In this document: piece after piece, positions 1 to 10,797 of the stretch
Position numbering within the stretch: the stretch's first letter is position 1
Layout: every line of letters begins with the position of its first letter
Assembly (NCBI RefSeq): GCF_000328565.1
Contig: NC_019966.1
Span: 2,666,001-2,730,000, forward strand
DNA: 64,000 nucleotides
Source of the DNA: Mycobacterium sp. JS623
Lineage (GTDB): Bacteria > Actinomycetota > Actinomycetes > Mycobacteriales > Mycobacteriaceae
Direction of reading: 5' to 3'
The notes under the pieces: generated by a model
Database searches by the model: none
Seen by the model: the letters and a program-made list of their open reading frames with translations, nothing else
What the model was told of the DNA's origin: nothing
Made by a program: the position numbers and the translations under genes

Positions 1-319
1 CCAGCGGAGGGATCTCTTCGGCCATCGTGACGTGGTTGGGCTTACCGGTATTGCGGCCTTCGGCCTCGACGAGCGCCTGCGCGTTCTTCTCGACATCGTC
101 GGCGAAATCCAACAGCGCCTTCTGCCGGTGTGACGGGGTGGTGCGCTTCCAGTCGGCGAACGCCTTCGACGCCGCGGCATACGCGTTGTCGATGTCGGCC
201 TCGTTGGAGATCGGCGCGGTGGCGTACTCCTCGCCGGTGCTCGGGTCGACCAGGGCCATGGTGGCCCCGCTGACGGAGTCGGTGAGTTCGCCTGCGATGA
301 AATTCTGAACCTTGGTCAT
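1..319 (-). CDS. Aldehyde dehydrogenase, N-terminal part (probable gamma-aminobutyraldehyde dehydrogenase)
   Basis: Only the first 106 codons are present; the gene runs off the left edge of the window. The N-terminus has the NAD-dependent aldehyde dehydrogenase look: an FIAGE strand, a VDPSTGEE turn and a segment around EGRNTGKP followed by an EEIPP motif. The RNTGKP/EEIP pattern resembles the YdcW/PatD branch, which oxidises 4-aminobutyraldehyde to GABA. The catalytic Cys lies outside the window, so substrate is inferred. It starts 17 bases after the gabT stop, in the same direction, which suggests an operon feeding putrescine-derived GABA to the transaminase. The ATG is preceded by an AGGAG-like site. 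Confidence 0.8.
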   Translation of the reverse strand, partial: MTKVQNFIAGELTDSVSGATMALVDPSTGEEYATAPISNEADIDNAYAAASKAFADWKRTTPSHRQKALLDFADDVEKNAQALVEAEGRNTGKPNHVTMAEEIPPL

Positions 320-335
320 ATCAACTCCTGTTGGT

Positions 336-1676
336 TTAGAGGTCGGCCAGGACGAGAGCGAGGACGTCGAGGCCTTCGATGAGCAGTTCGTCGCTGATGG
401 TCAGCGGCGGCAGGAACCGTAGGACATTGCCAAATGTGCCGCAGGACAACACGATTACGCCCGCGGTGTGGCAACCGACGCACAGCTTCATGGTCAGCTC
501 CGCGTCGGGCTCCAGCGTGCCGGGCTTGACCAACTCCATCGCGATCATCGCGCCACGGCCGCGCACGTCGCCGATGCGGTCGTTCTCGGCCTGCAGCCGC
601 CCAAGGCGGTCCTTCATCAATGTCTCGATTTGGCGTGCACGCTCGATCAGCCCGTCGGACTCGATCGTTTCGATGGTGGCCAGCGCCGCCGCGCATGCCA
701 CCGGGTTGCCGCCGTACGTCCCGCCCAGCCCGCTGACATGCGGAGCATCCATGATCTCCGCGCGGCCGGTGACCGCCGACAGCGGCAGACCGTCAGCGAT
801 ACCCTTCGCGGTGCAGATCAAGTCGGGCTCGATGCCTTCGTGTTCGCACGCGAACATCGCTCCCGTGCGGGCGAACCCGGTCTGCACCTCGTCGGCGATG
901 AACACCACGTTGTTGTCGCGGCACCAATCGAGCAGTGCGGGCAGGAAACCGTCTGCGGGAACAATGAACCCGCCCTCGCCCTGGATTGGTTCGATGATCA
1001 CCGCGGCCAGGTTGTCCGCCCCGACCTGCTTCTCGATAACCGAGATCGCCCGCTTGGCGGCCAGTTCGCCATCGGTCGCGAGCTCCTTGCCGTATTCGGC
1101 GTCGCGGAACGGGTACGACAGTGGCGCGCGGTAGATCTCGGGCGCGAACGGGCCGAAGCCATGCTTGTACGGCATCGACTTTGCGGTCAGCGCCATCGTC
1201 AGGTTGGTCCTGCCGTGATAGGCGTGGTCGAACGACACCACGGCCTGTTTGCGCGTGTAGGTCCTGGCGATCTTGATCGCATTTTCGACCGCTTCCGACC
1301 CGGAGTTGAACAGCGCCGACCGCTTCTTACCGCTGCCCGGCGTCAGTCGGTTGAGCTGTTCGGCTACCGCGACGTAACCCTCGTAGGGCGTGATCATGAA
1401 GCAGGTGTGCGTGAACTGCGCGACCTGCTCGGCCACCGCCGCCACCACACGTGGTGACGAATTGCCGATCGTCGTGACGGCGATACCCGAGCCCAGGTCG
1501 ATGAGTCGGTTGCCGTCGACATCTTCGACGATGCCGCCGAACGCTCGCGCGGCGTAGACGGGCATGGTGTTGCCGATCCCGCGGGACACCGCGGCGCTCT
1601 TGCGGTCGATCAGCTGTTGTGACCGTGGCCCAGGAATCGCGGTAGCGAGGTAGCGGCTTTGCTCGAGAGTGCTCAA
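336..1676 (-). CDS. gabT: 4-aminobutyrate aminotransferase
   Basis: PLP-dependent class III aminotransferase of 446 residues that converts GABA and 2-oxoglutarate to succinate semialdehyde and glutamate in the cytoplasm. Visible marks are the NSGSEAVENA phosphate-binding segment, the YHGRT motif, the IIEPIQGEGGF segment, the IADEVQTGFARTG motif and the PLP lysine at about residue 291 in TAKGIADGLP. I chose the TTG at 1676 because it follows an AGGAG site by about 7 bases and gives the usual family length (about 449 in M. tuberculosis). A longer open frame upstream to 1871 has no family resemblance. The next gene downstream is the aldehyde dehydrogenase, which makes a GABA/putrescine module. 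Confidence 0.95.
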   Translation of the reverse strand: MSTLEQSRYLATAIPGPRSQQLIDRKSAAVSRGIGNTMPVYAARAFGGIVEDVDGNRLIDLGSGIAVTTIGNSSPRVVAAVAEQVAQFTHTCFMITPYEGYVAVAEQLNRLTPGSGKKRSALFNSGSEAVENAIKIARTYTRKQAVVSFDHAYHGRTNLTMALTAKSMPYKHGFGPFAPEIYRAPLSYPFRDAEYGKELATDGELAAKRAISVIEKQVGADNLAAVIIEPIQGEGGFIVPADGFLPALLDWCRDNNVVFIADEVQTGFARTGAMFACEHEGIEPDLICTAKGIADGLPLSAVTGRAEIMDAPHVSGLGGTYGGNPVACAAALATIETIESDGLIERARQIETLMKDRLGRLQAENDRIGDVRGRGAMIAMELVKPGTLEPDAELTMKLCVGCHTAGVIVLSCGTFGNVLRFLPPLTISDELLIEGLDVLALVLADL

Positions 1677-1825
1677 TGGAGGCTCCTGATTCCGGTGGTT
1701 TCGACGAATGCCGCGTTGCGCTCTGAGCCTAGTCTGTTGACCCACCAATCCGTCGAAAAGCGCGGCACCTAATACCGGAATCGTCGGTGAGGTCGGGTTA
1801 GTGCAACGGATTTCGTTGCGCAGGC

Positions 1826-2236
1826 TTAGTCGCGGTCGTGATGACACACCGCCTCGAGCATCAAGCCCCACGGGTCTAGCCAGAACGTCGCGAAATACGG
1901 CTGTGGGTATTGAGGAAAGACCTGCGGCTCGTGCAACACCCGCCCGCCGAACTGAGCCGACAGGTCGGCAACAGCGGAGTGCGCGGCAGTCACCGCCGAG
2001 CGCGTGCGGACCATGAACGCCAGGTGCTGCAGGCCGGTGTGGTGGCGTGAATACGTCGACGGCTCGGCTGCCGGGTAGAAGAACAGGTACGTGCCGGGCT
2101 TACCGGCCATCGGGCGATATGCGAACTCGTCGTCGGCGTCGAGGAACGATTCGAATCCGACCAGCGGCATAACCGCGCTGTAGTAACGCCTAGCGGCGTC
2201 CAGGTCGGGAACATTGATGCCGATGTGTCCCAGCAT
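1826..2236 (-). CDS. VOC (glyoxalase/dioxygenase fold) family protein
   Basis: A 136-residue single-domain vicinal oxygen chelate protein. It opens with the typical LGHIGINVPDL strand, then DAARRYYSAVMPLVG, and has the repeated beta-alpha-beta layout. The conserved His near residue 4 and the acidic residue in MLEAVCHH near the end fit the usual metal-ligand positions. Members act as glyoxalases, extradiol dioxygenases or resistance proteins, and the sequence alone does not say which. It is transcribed toward gabT with about 150 bases between them, and is divergent from yajC. Confidence 0.8.
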   Translation of the reverse strand: MLGHIGINVPDLDAARRYYSAVMPLVGFESFLDADDEFAYRPMAGKPGTYLFFYPAAEPSTYSRHHTGLQHLAFMVRTRSAVTAAHSAVADLSAQFGGRVLHEPQVFPQYPQPYFATFWLDPWGLMLEAVCHHDRD

Positions 2237-2365
2237 CTTGCGACGCTAACAGCAGACCGCGGGGTCGGCCGTCCACGGCAACAATGGCACACTGGTCAAC
2301 GACGAGGCCCCTGACCTGCGGTCTGGGGGCCGTAACCGCAAGACGACACGAAAGACACCTCCGCC

Positions 2366-2728
2366 ATGGGCGAAATGACCCTCTTCCTGCCCCTCATCAT
2401 CATTTTGGGCGCATTCATGTTCTTCGCCTCGCGCAAACAGAAGAAGGCGATGCAGGCGACCATCGACCTGCACGAGTCGCTCGCCATCGGGGACCGCGTG
2501 CACACCACCTCGGGCCTGGAGGGGACTATCACCGGCATCACCGATGACAGCGTCCACCTGCAGATCGCCCCCGGCGTCGTCACCACCTGGATGAAGCTCG
2601 CGGTGCGCGACCGCATCGTCGACGACGTCGAGGACGATGACACCGACGACGCCGATGCCGACTACGAGGCTCGCGAATCGAACGCGACCGAGATCACCGA
2701 GAGCCCGAACACCAAGACTGACGGCTGA
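2366..2728 (+). CDS. yajC: Preprotein translocase subunit YajC
   Basis: A 120-residue protein with one N-terminal membrane helix (LFLPLIIILGAFMFFASRK, about residues 5-23) followed by the YajC core, including a GDRVHTTSGLEGTI segment. The C-terminus is strongly acidic with a run of Asp and Glu. YajC is an accessory subunit of the SecDF complex at the cytoplasmic membrane. It sits directly upstream of secD and secF, the standard arrangement. The start could be the first ATG or the one three codons later (MTLFLP); no strong Shine-Dalgarno separates the two. Confidence 0.93.
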   Translation: MGEMTLFLPLIIILGAFMFFASRKQKKAMQATIDLHESLAIGDRVHTTSGLEGTITGITDDSVHLQIAPGVVTTWMKLAVRDRIVDDVEDDDTDDADADYEARESNATEITESPNTKTDG

Positions 2729-2806
2729 CAACTCGCGCACTTCTCGGATACCAGCACGTACCCTTTGCGGTGCTGACGAACTGATCTCGAAGGAGACCCT
2801 GACAAC

Positions 2807-4612
2807 GTGGCATCGTCCCCGACGCCGGTGCACCCTGCCCGCTACCTGACCCTGTTCTTGGTGCTGCTCATCGGTGTCTACCTACTGGTCTTCCTGACCG
2901 GTGACAAGCAGGCCAAGCCCAAGCTCGGTATCGACTTGCAGGGCGGCACCCGCGTCACGCTGACCGCACGGACGCCCGACGGCTCCGCACCCACGCGCGA
3001 TGCGCTCAATCAGGCGCAGCAGATCATCAGCGCGCGTGTGAACGGGCTGGGCGTGTCCGGGTCCGAGGTCATCATCGACGGCTCCAACCTGGTCATCACG
3101 GTGCCGGGCAACGACAGCAGCGAGGCCCGCAACCTGGGCCAGACGGCGCGCCTGTACATCCGGCCCGTCATCCACGTGATTTCGGCCCAGGGGCAGGGCC
3201 AGCAACCGCCGGGCGCAGCTCCACCCGGGGCACCACCCGGTACTCCGCCGGGTGCACCGCCTGGTGCTCCGGGCATGCCGCCGGGTGCACCCGTGTCACC
3301 GATCGCACCCGCCGAGCCCGGGGCACCCGTGTCACCGCCGTCACCCGCAGAGCAGGTGCCGCCTGCTGCCCCGCCTGCGCAGACTCCGGCCCCCCAGCCG
3401 CGGCCCTATCCCCAGGAGCCGCCGCCGACGCCGGCGCCGCCGCCTCCACCCGGACCGGGCGCACCTCCGGCGCCGGGCGCCCCACCGCCACGGGACAAGC
3501 AGACTCTGGCCCAGCGCATCGCCGACGAGAAGCAGTTGCGGCAGAGCAGCGATCAGCAGATCCAGATCCTGGCGCTGCAATTCCAGGCCACCCGCTGCGG
3601 CGACGAGGACGTGCTGGCGGGCAATGACGACCCGAACCTGCCGCTTGTCACGTGCTCGCAGGACGGCAAGCAGGTCTATCTGCTGGACAAGGCGATCATC
3701 AAGGGCGAGCAGATCAAGAACGCCGACTCCGGGCTCGACCAGCAGCGCGGCGAGTACGTCGTCACCGTCGAATTCAATGATGAGGCGTCGCGGATCTGGG
3801 CCGACTTCACCGCGGCCAACATCGGCACGCAGACCGCGTTCGTGTTGGACTCCAAGGTGGTCAGCGCCCCGGAGATCCAGGAAGCCATCCCCGGCGGGCG
3901 TACGCAGATCACCGGCCACTTCACCGCCGACTCGGCGCGCGAGCTGGCCAACGTGCTGAAGTACGGTTCGCTGCCGCTGTCGTTCGAATCCTCGGAGGCC
4001 GAAACCGTCTCCGCCACATTGGGTTTGTCGTCGCTGCGGGCCGGCCTCATTGCAGGCGCCATCGGGCTTGCGGCGGTGCTGTTGTACTCACTGCTCTATT
4101 ACCGGGTGCTCGGGTTGCTTACCGCACTGTCGCTAGTTGCTTCTGGGGCAATGGTTTTCGCGATTCTGGTGTTGCTGGGTAGATACATCAACTACACGCT
4201 GGACCTCGCCGGTATCGCTGGTCTGATCATCGGTATCGGCACCACGGCGGACTCCTTCGTGGTGTTCTTCGAACGCATCAAAGACGAGATACGCGAAGGG
4301 CGTTCGTTCCGCTCGGCCGTCCCGCGCGGTTGGGCAAGGGCGCGCAAGACGATCCTGTCCGGCAACGCGGTGACCTTCCTCGCGGCCGCGGTGCTCTACG
4401 TCCTGGCGGTCGGCCAGGTGAAGGGCTTCGCATTTACGTTGGGCCTGACCACGATTCTCGACGTCGTCGTGGTGTTCCTGGTCACCTGGCCGCTGGTGTA
4501 CCTCGCCTCGAAGTCGCCGACGCTGGCCAAGCCCGCGTTCAACGGCCTCGGCGCGGTGCAGCAGATTGCGCGGGAACGACGAGCGGCCGCACACGCGACG
4601 GAACGGGGATAG
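2807..4612 (+). CDS. secD: Protein translocase subunit SecD, with long proline-rich insertion
   Basis: A 601-residue SecD. It has an N-terminal membrane helix (about residues 13-30), the GIDLQGG motif at 41-47, the periplasmic P1 domain, and a C-terminal bundle of membrane helices that includes the [19 protein letters not shown] segment. SecDF uses proton flow to help complete export through SecYEG. Residues about 133-229 are an almost pure Pro/Gly/Ala segment inside P1, rich in PPGAP and PPP runs, which explains a length above that of enterobacterial-type core domains. GTG start with AGGAG 11 bases upstream. It ends 4 bases before the secF ATG. Confidence 0.96.
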   Translation: MASSPTPVHPARYLTLFLVLLIGVYLLVFLTGDKQAKPKLGIDLQGGTRVTLTARTPDGSAPTRDALNQAQQIISARVNGLGVSGSEVIIDGSNLVITVPGNDSSEARNLGQTARLYIRPVIHVISAQGQGQQPPGAAPPGAPPGTPPGAPPGAPGMPPGAPVSPIAPAEPGAPVSPPSPAEQVPPAAPPAQTPAPQPRPYPQEPPPTPAPPPPPGPGAPPAPGAPPPRDKQTLAQRIADEKQLRQSSDQQIQILALQFQATRCGDEDVLAGNDDPNLPLVTCSQDGKQVYLLDKAIIKGEQIKNADSGLDQQRGEYVVTVEFNDEASRIWADFTAANIGTQTAFVLDSKVVSAPEIQEAIPGGRTQITGHFTADSARELANVLKYGSLPLSFESSEAETVSATLGLSSLRAGLIAGAIGLAAVLLYSLLYYRVLGLLTALSLVASGAMVFAILVLLGRYINYTLDLAGIAGLIIGIGTTADSFVVFFERIKDEIREGRSFRSAVPRGWARARKTILSGNAVTFLAAAVLYVLAVGQVKGFAFTLGLTTILDVVVVFLVTWPLVYLASKSPTLAKPAFNGLGAVQQIARERRAAAHATERG

Positions 4613-4616
4613 CCAG

Positions 4617-5855
4617 ATGGCGGCCAAGCATTCATCCGACGTGACCGATTCCAATGCGGTCGAGGCACCCGACCTCGAAGCCGCCGCGGCCAATGCGCCC
4701 AGGCACGGCTTCTTCGTTCGCCTCTATACCGGCACAGGCGCATTCGAGGTCATCGGGCGCCGCAAGCTCTGGTACACGGTCAGCGGCCTCATCGTGGCGG
4801 TGGCCCTCGCGAGCATCCTGTTGCGCGGCTTCACCTTTGGCATCGACTTCGAGGGCGGCACAAAGGTGTCGATGCCGGTCGCAGGCCAGACCGGCACGGT
4901 CAGCACCCAGCAGGTCGAGGACGTGTTCAGCAAGACGCTGGGCAAGGCCCCCGAATCGGTGGTGATGGTGGGCAGCGGTGGTTCGGCGACCATGCAGATC
5001 CGTTCGGAAACGCTGACCAACGAGGAGACCGAGAAACTGCGCAATGCGCTGTTCGACGCGTTCCACCCCAAGGGTGCCGACGGGCAGGTGTCGAAACGGG
5101 CGATCAGTGACTCGGCGGTGTCGGCGTCGTGGGGTGGACAGATCACCAAGAAGGCGCTGATCGCCCTGGTGGTCTTCCTGGTGCTCGCCGCCATCTACAT
5201 CACCGTGCGCTACGAGCGCTACATGGCGATGTCGGCGCTGGCGACGCTCGTGTTCGACTTGGTGACCACAGCGGGCGTCTATTCGATCGTCGGGTTCGAG
5301 GTCACGCCTGCAACGGTGATCGGCCTGCTGACCATCCTCGGCTTCTCGCTGTACGACACCGTCATCGTCTTCGACAAGGTCGAGGAAAACACCCACGGCT
5401 TCGAACACACCACGCGGCGCACGTTCGCAGAACAAGCGAACCTCGCGGTCAACCAGACCTTCATGCGGTCGATCAACACCAGCCTGATCTCGGTGCTGCC
5501 GATTGTGTCGCTGATGGTGATAGCGGTGTGGTTGCTCGGCGTCGGCACGCTGATGGATTTGGCGTTGGTGCAGCTGGTCGGCATCATCGTCGGCACGTAC
5601 TCCTCGATCTTCTTCGCGACTCCGCTTCTGGTGTCGCTGCGTGAGCGCACCGATCTGGTCCGCACACACACCCGGCGGGTGCTCAACCGGCGCAAGCCGA
5701 CCAAGGCCACCGAGGTCGTGCAGGATGCCGAGCCTGAGGAGGCGGCGGTGGCCGCCAAGCCGGCACCAGAGAAACCCGCGCCTGGCTCGCGGCCCGTTCG
5801 GCCGACCGCCACCCGGACCGGACGCCCGTCGGGTAAGCGAAACACTCGGCGGTAA
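4617..5855 (+). CDS. secF: Protein translocase subunit SecF
   Basis: A 412-residue partner of SecD in the SecDF membrane complex. There is a hydrophilic N-terminus, a first membrane helix near residues 52-70, the FGIDFEGGT motif near 75-82, then a P1-like domain and five C-terminal helices containing the LTILGFSLYDTVIVFDKVEE segment typical of SecF. The C-terminal tail is a basic, Pro/Ala-rich cytoplasmic extension. The ATG at 4617 gives the natural N-terminus; an open frame begins earlier inside secD but lacks family resemblance. The 4-base gap from secD implies co-translation. Confidence 0.96.
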   Translation: MAAKHSSDVTDSNAVEAPDLEAAAANAPRHGFFVRLYTGTGAFEVIGRRKLWYTVSGLIVAVALASILLRGFTFGIDFEGGTKVSMPVAGQTGTVSTQQVEDVFSKTLGKAPESVVMVGSGGSATMQIRSETLTNEETEKLRNALFDAFHPKGADGQVSKRAISDSAVSASWGGQITKKALIALVVFLVLAAIYITVRYERYMAMSALATLVFDLVTTAGVYSIVGFEVTPATVIGLLTILGFSLYDTVIVFDKVEENTHGFEHTTRRTFAEQANLAVNQTFMRSINTSLISVLPIVSLMVIAVWLLGVGTLMDLALVQLVGIIVGTYSSIFFATPLLVSLRERTDLVRTHTRRVLNRRKPTKATEVVQDAEPEEAAVAAKPAPEKPAPGSRPVRPTATRTGRPSGKRNTRR

Positions 5856-5860
5856 CGGCG

Positions 5861-7507
5861 ATGCCAGTCGGGAGCCGGAGCGTTATCCCCGCGGCCGTGC
5901 TGTCGCTGGTCGGTGGGCTGGGACTGGCGGCATGCGCGGCCGGTCCCGCCGACAGCGTGAACTACGCCGTTGACGGCACGCTGGTCACCTACAACACGAA
6001 CACCGTCGCGGGCGCCGCATCGGGGGGGCCGCAGGCCTTCGCCCGCGTGCTAACCGGTTTCAACTACCACGGACCCGACGGCCAGATCGTCGGCGACCAC
6101 GATTTCGGCACCATCTCGGTGGTCGGGCGGGCGCCGCTGGTACTCGACTACGAGATCAGCGCCAATGCGGTGTACTCCGACGGCAAGCCGATCACTTGTG
6201 ACGACATGGTGCTGGCGTGGGCCGCCCAGGCGGGCCGGCTGCCGGACTTCGACGCGGCCAGCCGTGCCGGTTACAGCGACATCGCCTCCGTCGACTGTGC
6301 GCCCGGACAGAAGAAGGCGCGGGTGACGTTCGCGCAGGACCGCGGGTTCGTCGACTTCGGCCAGCTGTTCGCCGCGACGTCGATGATGCCGTCACACGTC
6401 ATCGCCGACGAGCTGGGAATCGACGTCACCACCGCACTGCTCAACAACGACGGCCCGACCGCCGAGCGCATCGCGCAGGTATGGAACAACACCTGGAACC
6501 TGGACCCCGGGCACTTCGACGCCAAGCGCTTCCCGTCGTCGGGGCCCTACAAGATCGACGCAGTCAACAAGGACGGCTCGGTCGTGCTGGTCGCCAACGA
6601 CAAGTGGTGGGGCGCCAAGCCCGTCACCAAGAAGGTCACGGTGTGGCCGCGCGGCGCCGACATCCAGGACAAGCTCAATCAGCGCGCCTACGACGTGGTC
6701 GACGTGGCGGCCGGATCGTCGGGAACGCTGAATCTGCCCGACGACTACGTACGCACCGACTCGCCGTCGGCGGGTATCGAGCAGCTCATCTTCGCCCCGC
6801 AGGGGCCGTTGGCCGGCCCGCCCGCGCGTCGCGCGCTTGCGTTCTGCACGCCGCGCGACGTGATCGCCAAAAACGCGACGGTGCCGATCGCCAACGCCCG
6901 GCTCAACCCCACTGCCGAGGATGCCTATGCCGCGGCGGAGGGTGCCGACCAGTCCGGGCAGTTCGCGGTCGCCAACCCCGACGCCGCCCGCGCCGCGATC
7001 AACAACCGGCCGATGACCGTGCGCATCGGCTATCAGAGCCCGAACGCGCGACTGGCGGCTACCGTCGGTGCGATCGCCAAGGCATGCGCGCCCGCCGGTA
7101 TCACCGTGCAGGACGCGGCGTCGGATTCCACCGGCCCACTGAGCCTGCGCGACAACAAGATTGACGTGTTGATCGCGAGCACCGGCGGCGCCACGGGAAG
7201 CGGGTCGACGGGCTCATCGGCGATGGACGCCTACGACCTGCACACCGGCAACGGCAACAACCTGTCGAGCTACTCCAACGAACGCGTCGACGGAATCATC
7301 GCGTCGCTGGCGGTGACCTCCGACCCGAAAGAGCTTGCGCGACTGCTCGGTGAGGGCGGATCGATCCTGTGGGCCGACATGCCGACGCTGCCGCTCTACC
7401 GTCAACAGCGCACACTGCTCACATCGAAGCAGATGTACGCGGTGAGCAGCAATCCGACTCGATGGGGCGCGGGGTGGAACATGGACCGCTGGAAGCTGTC
7501 GAAATGA
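5861..7507 (+). CDS. Extracellular solute-binding lipoprotein, family 5 (peptide ABC transporter type)
   Basis: A 548-residue lipoprotein with a signal peptide ending in the lipobox LAAC (Cys at about residue 25). The mature part is the DppA/OppA fold: an early [15 protein letters not shown] segment, a central FPSSGPYKI motif, and a late part with a DAYDLHTG segment. Such proteins deliver peptides or other solutes to an ABC permease, but no permease genes lie next to it. Its place between secF and apt matches M. tuberculosis Rv2585c. It begins 5 bases after secF and overlaps apt by 4 bases, so it belongs to the sec-apt transcript. Ligand unknown. Confidence 0.88.
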   Translation: MPVGSRSVIPAAVLSLVGGLGLAACAAGPADSVNYAVDGTLVTYNTNTVAGAASGGPQAFARVLTGFNYHGPDGQIVGDHDFGTISVVGRAPLVLDYEISANAVYSDGKPITCDDMVLAWAAQAGRLPDFDAASRAGYSDIASVDCAPGQKKARVTFAQDRGFVDFGQLFAATSMMPSHVIADELGIDVTTALLNNDGPTAERIAQVWNNTWNLDPGHFDAKRFPSSGPYKIDAVNKDGSVVLVANDKWWGAKPVTKKVTVWPRGADIQDKLNQRAYDVVDVAAGSSGTLNLPDDYVRTDSPSAGIEQLIFAPQGPLAGPPARRALAFCTPRDVIAKNATVPIANARLNPTAEDAYAAAEGADQSGQFAVANPDAARAAINNRPMTVRIGYQSPNARLAATVGAIAKACAPAGITVQDAASDSTGPLSLRDNKIDVLIASTGGATGSGSTGSSAMDAYDLHTGNGNNLSSYSNERVDGIIASLAVTSDPKELARLLGEGGSILWADMPTLPLYRQQRTLLTSKQMYAVSSNPTRWGAGWNMDRWKLSK

Positions 7508-8031
7508 CGACCGAGATCTCGCGGCTGGTTGCGTCGTTGACGCGCGAGGTGCCCGATTTTCCCGAGCCCGGTGTCCAATTCAAGGACCTGACCCCGTTGC
7601 TGGCCGACGCTCGTGGCCTCGACGCGGTGGCCGACGCGCTGGCAGACGTCGCAAGGGGAGTGGACCTGGTGGCCGGCGTGGACGCACGGGGCTTCCTGCT
7701 CGGCGGCGCCGTCGCGATCAAGCTGGGCATCGGCGTGCTGGCAGTCCGCAAGGGCGGCAAACTGCCACCGCCGGTGATCGGCGAGACCTACAACCTGGAA
7801 TACGGCACGGCCACGCTGGAGGTTCCCGCCGACGGCATCGAGTTGGCAGGCCGGAACATCGCGATCATCGACGACGTTTTAGCTACCGGCGGCACGGTGG
7901 CGGCCACGGCCAAGCTGCTTCGGCTTGCCGGAGCGAACGTCACCGGCGCAGCAGTGGTTCTCGAGCTTGCTGCCCTCGGTGGCCGCGACCTGCTCAAACC
8001 GTTGGCCGTCAGCAGCTTGCACACGGTGTGA
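7504..8031 (+). CDS. apt: Adenine phosphoribosyltransferase
   Basis: A 175-residue type I phosphoribosyltransferase that makes AMP from adenine and PRPP in purine salvage. It shows the family start ([22 protein letters not shown]), the DARGF segment and the PRPP-binding loop [11 protein letters not shown] near residues 120-130. The ATG overlaps the stop of the upstream lipoprotein as ATGA, so I chose it over an earlier in-frame start that would extend far into that gene. Placement just before rel is the classical actinobacterial arrangement linking purine salvage and ppGpp metabolism. Confidence 0.95.
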   Translation: MTTEISRLVASLTREVPDFPEPGVQFKDLTPLLADARGLDAVADALADVARGVDLVAGVDARGFLLGGAVAIKLGIGVLAVRKGGKLPPPVIGETYNLEYGTATLEVPADGIELAGRNIAIIDDVLATGGTVAATAKLLRLAGANVTGAAVVLELAALGGRDLLKPLAVSSLHTV

Positions 8032-8103
8032 GGGCTATCCTCGAAGTCTGACGAGGAGTAGGGCGATGAGCGCTCGCGCGAAGGGCGGACGTTGGAGGTG
8101 ACC

Positions 8104-10452
8104 ATGGCTGACGATCCCGGCACGGGACAAGCCGTGCAGGCACCTCCTGGAGCTTCGTTGCCCGAGACGCAGCCGCTGGAGATCCCCAAAGTTTCGACCA
8201 GTGCGTCGCGGCGCGTGCGCGCCCGGCTGGCCCGCCGGATGACCGCGCAGCGCAGTGCCGTCAACCCGGTGCTCGAGCCGCTGGTCGCTGTGCACAAGGG
8301 GTTCGTCCCCAAGGCCAATTTGGCGCTGCTGCAGAAGGCATATGAGGTCGCCGAGGAGCGACATGCCGACCAGATGCGTCGCTCCGGCGATCCGTACATC
8401 ACCCATCCGCTGGCCGTCGCCAACATCCTGGCCGAGCTCGGCATGGACACCACCACGCTGGTCGCCGCGCTGCTGCACGACACCGTCGAGGACACCGGCT
8501 ACACGATGGAACAGCTGACCGCCGACTTCGGTGAGGAGGTGGCGCATCTGGTCGACGGCGTCACCAAGCTGGACCGGGTGGCGCTCGGCACCGCAGCTGA
8601 CGCCGAGACGATCCGCAAGATGATCATCGCGATGGCTCGCGACGGCCGAGTGTTGGTGATCAAGGTCGCCGACCGGCTGCACAACATGCGCACCATGCGT
8701 TTCCTGCCGCCGGAGAAGCAGGCCCGCAAGGCCCGCGAGACGCTGGAAGTCATTGCGCCACTGGCACATCGGCTGGGTATGGCCACGGTGAAGTGGGAGC
8801 TCGAGGACCTGTCGTTTGCGATCCTGCACCCGAAGAAGTACGAAGAGATCGTTCGGTTGGTCGCCGACCGGGCGCCGTCGCGCGACACCTATCTCGCGAA
8901 GGTGCGTGACGAGATCACCTCCACGCTCAACGCGTCGAAGATCAACGCGGACGTGGAGGGTCGCCCGAAGCACTACTGGTCGATCTACCAGAAGATGATC
9001 GTCAAGGGCCGCGACTTCGACGACATCCATGACCTGGTCGGTGTGCGCATCCTGTGCGACGAGATCCGCGACTGTTATGCCGCTGTGGGCGTGGTGCATT
9101 CGCTGTGGCAACCGATGCCCGGGCGATTCAAGGATTACATCGCCCAACCGCGCTACGGGGTCTATCAGTCGTTGCACACCACCGTCGTGGGGCCTGAGGG
9201 CAAGCCACTGGAAGTGCAGATCCGCACCCGCGATATGCACACCACCGCCGAGTACGGCATCGCGGCGCACTGGCGATACAAGGAAACCAAGGGCCGCAAC
9301 GCCCCTCATCCGCACGCCGCCGCCGAGATCGACGATATGGCGTGGATGCGTCAGCTGCTCGACTGGCAGCGGGAGGCTGCGGACCCCGGCGAGTTCCTCG
9401 AGGCACTGCGTTACGACCTTGCGGTGCAAGAGATCTTCGTGTTCACCCCCAAGGGCGATCTGATCACGCTGCCGACGGGCTCGACTCCCGTCGACTTCGC
9501 CTACGCCGTGCACACCGAGGTTGGCCACCGCTGCATCGGCGCCAGGGTCAACGGCAGGTTGGTCGCGCTCGAGCGCAAGCTCGAAAACGGGGAAGTGGTC
9601 GAGGTTTTCACGTCCAAGGCGCCGAACGCAGGCCCGTCGCGGGACTGGCAGACGTTCGTGGTGTCGCCGCGTGCGAAGGCCAAGATTCGGCAATGGTTCG
9701 CCAAGGAACGTCGCGAAGAGGCGCTGGAGTCGGGTAAAGACGCCATCGCGCGTGAGGTCCGCCGTAGCGGACTTCCGTTGCAGCGGTTGATGAATGCCGA
9801 GTCGATGGCGGCGCTGGCGCGCGAACTGCGCTACACCGATGTGTCCGCCCTCTACACCGCGGTGGGCGAAGGCCACGTCTCGGCCCGGCACGTCGTGCAG
9901 CGGCTGGTGGCCCAGCTCGGCGGCGCCGACGAAGCCGCCGACGAGCTCGCCGAACGCTCGACACCGACGACCATGGTGGTGCGGCAACGCAGCACCGACG
10001 ATGTCGGCGTGTCGGTGCCAGGCGCTCCCGGCGTGCTGTCGAAGCTGGCCAAGTGCTGCACACCCGTGCCCGGCGACAACATCATGGGATTCGTCACGCG
10101 CGGCGGCGGCGTCAGCGTGCACCGCACCGACTGCACGAATGCCACGTCGCTGCAACAACAGTCGGAGCGGATCATCGACGTGCAGTGGGCGCCGTCGCCG
10201 TCGTCGGTGTTCCTCGTCGCCATTCAAGTGGAGGCGCTCGATCGGCATCGGTTGTTGTCGGACGTCACGCGCGTGCTGGCCGACGAAAAGGTCAACATCC
10301 TGTCGGCATCGGTGACGACGTCCGACGATCGCGTGGCCATCAGCCGGTTCACTTTCGAAATGGGCGACCCGAAGCATTTGGGTCACTTGCTCAACGTGGT
10401 GCGCAATGTGGAGGGCGTCTACGACGTCTACCGGGTGACTTCTGCCGCATAG
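8104..10452 (+). CDS. rel: Bifunctional (p)ppGpp synthetase/hydrolase Rel
   Basis: A 782-residue long RelA/SpoT homolog that makes and degrades the stringent-response alarmone. Domains in order are an HD hydrolase ([12 protein letters not shown] at about 115-126), a synthetase (around [13 protein letters not shown] and GVYQSLHTT), a TGS domain ([14 protein letters not shown]), a zinc-finger-like region ([15 protein letters not shown]) and a C-terminal ACT domain. The synthetase loop carries RFKD, the RxKD form expected of bifunctional enzymes rather than the EXDD form of synthetase-only RelA. The ATG at 8104 follows GGAGG by 5 bases. A TTG at 8092 is in frame but lies on the ribosome site. 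Confidence 0.97.
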   Translation: MADDPGTGQAVQAPPGASLPETQPLEIPKVSTSASRRVRARLARRMTAQRSAVNPVLEPLVAVHKGFVPKANLALLQKAYEVAEERHADQMRRSGDPYITHPLAVANILAELGMDTTTLVAALLHDTVEDTGYTMEQLTADFGEEVAHLVDGVTKLDRVALGTAADAETIRKMIIAMARDGRVLVIKVADRLHNMRTMRFLPPEKQARKARETLEVIAPLAHRLGMATVKWELEDLSFAILHPKKYEEIVRLVADRAPSRDTYLAKVRDEITSTLNASKINADVEGRPKHYWSIYQKMIVKGRDFDDIHDLVGVRILCDEIRDCYAAVGVVHSLWQPMPGRFKDYIAQPRYGVYQSLHTTVVGPEGKPLEVQIRTRDMHTTAEYGIAAHWRYKETKGRNAPHPHAAAEIDDMAWMRQLLDWQREAADPGEFLEALRYDLAVQEIFVFTPKGDLITLPTGSTPVDFAYAVHTEVGHRCIGARVNGRLVALERKLENGEVVEVFTSKAPNAGPSRDWQTFVVSPRAKAKIRQWFAKERREEALESGKDAIAREVRRSGLPLQRLMNAESMAALARELRYTDVSALYTAVGEGHVSARHVVQRLVAQLGGADEAADELAERSTPTTMVVRQRSTDDVGVSVPGAPGVLSKLAKCCTPVPGDNIMGFVTRGGGVSVHRTDCTNATSLQQQSERIIDVQWAPSPSSVFLVAIQVEALDRHRLLSDVTRVLADEKVNILSASVTTSDDRVAISRFTFEMGDPKHLGHLLNVVRNVEGVYDVYRVTSAA

Positions 10453-10498
10453 CTGCGAACGCAATCTACCGTTTGCTCTGTTGTGAAATACTGCGGTG

Positions 10499-10792
10499 AT
10501 GCGCACTGCGTTGGTGGTTCTGGTTGCTTCGCTGGCGATGCTCTTGGCCGGTTGTGGTTCGACGATCAAGCCCGAGGGGGCGGCGCAATCCGTCGTCGAC
10601 CTGGTGTCAAAGCAGACCGGCTTCAAGCCGAACGACGTCAAGTGCCCGTCGGGCGTCGACGCCCAGGTCGGCAAGGAATTCCAGTGTCACTTCACCGGAC
10701 CCGAGGGCAAGGACTACACCGCCCAGATGAAGGTCACCAAGGTCGAGGGCGAAAACGTCGAGTTCTACATCAAGACCGCGCCCAGCAAGTAA
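10499..10792 (+). CDS. Small DUF4333-type lipoprotein
   Basis: A 97-residue precursor with a short signal peptide ending in LLAGC, a lipobox, so it should be anchored in the cell envelope. The mature part has two Cys (KCPSGVDAQVGKEFQC) spaced as in the DUF4333 family of actinobacterial lipoproteins, followed by a beta-rich segment. The function of the family is not known. It lies 46 bases downstream of rel in the same direction and ends at a palindrome shared with the convergent cyclophilin gene. An overlapping GTG three bases earlier is an alternative start. Confidence 0.8.
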   Translation: MRTALVVLVASLAMLLAGCGSTIKPEGAAQSVVDLVSKQTGFKPNDVKCPSGVDAQVGKEFQCHFTGPEGKDYTAQMKVTKVEGENVEFYIKTAPSK

Positions 10793-10797
10793 TCCCC

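Noticed and set aside
3203..3493. A tandem DNA repeat or PE/PPE-like gene at the Pro-rich stretch
   Set aside because: It is a coding low-complexity insertion in frame with SecD; there is no separate start, and no regular repeat unit.
8035..10674. An 879-codon open frame on the minus strand across rel
   Set aside because: It is antisense to a full-length Rel with every expected domain, is His/Arg/Gly-rich, and has no recognisable domain. Long antisense frames are common at this GC content.
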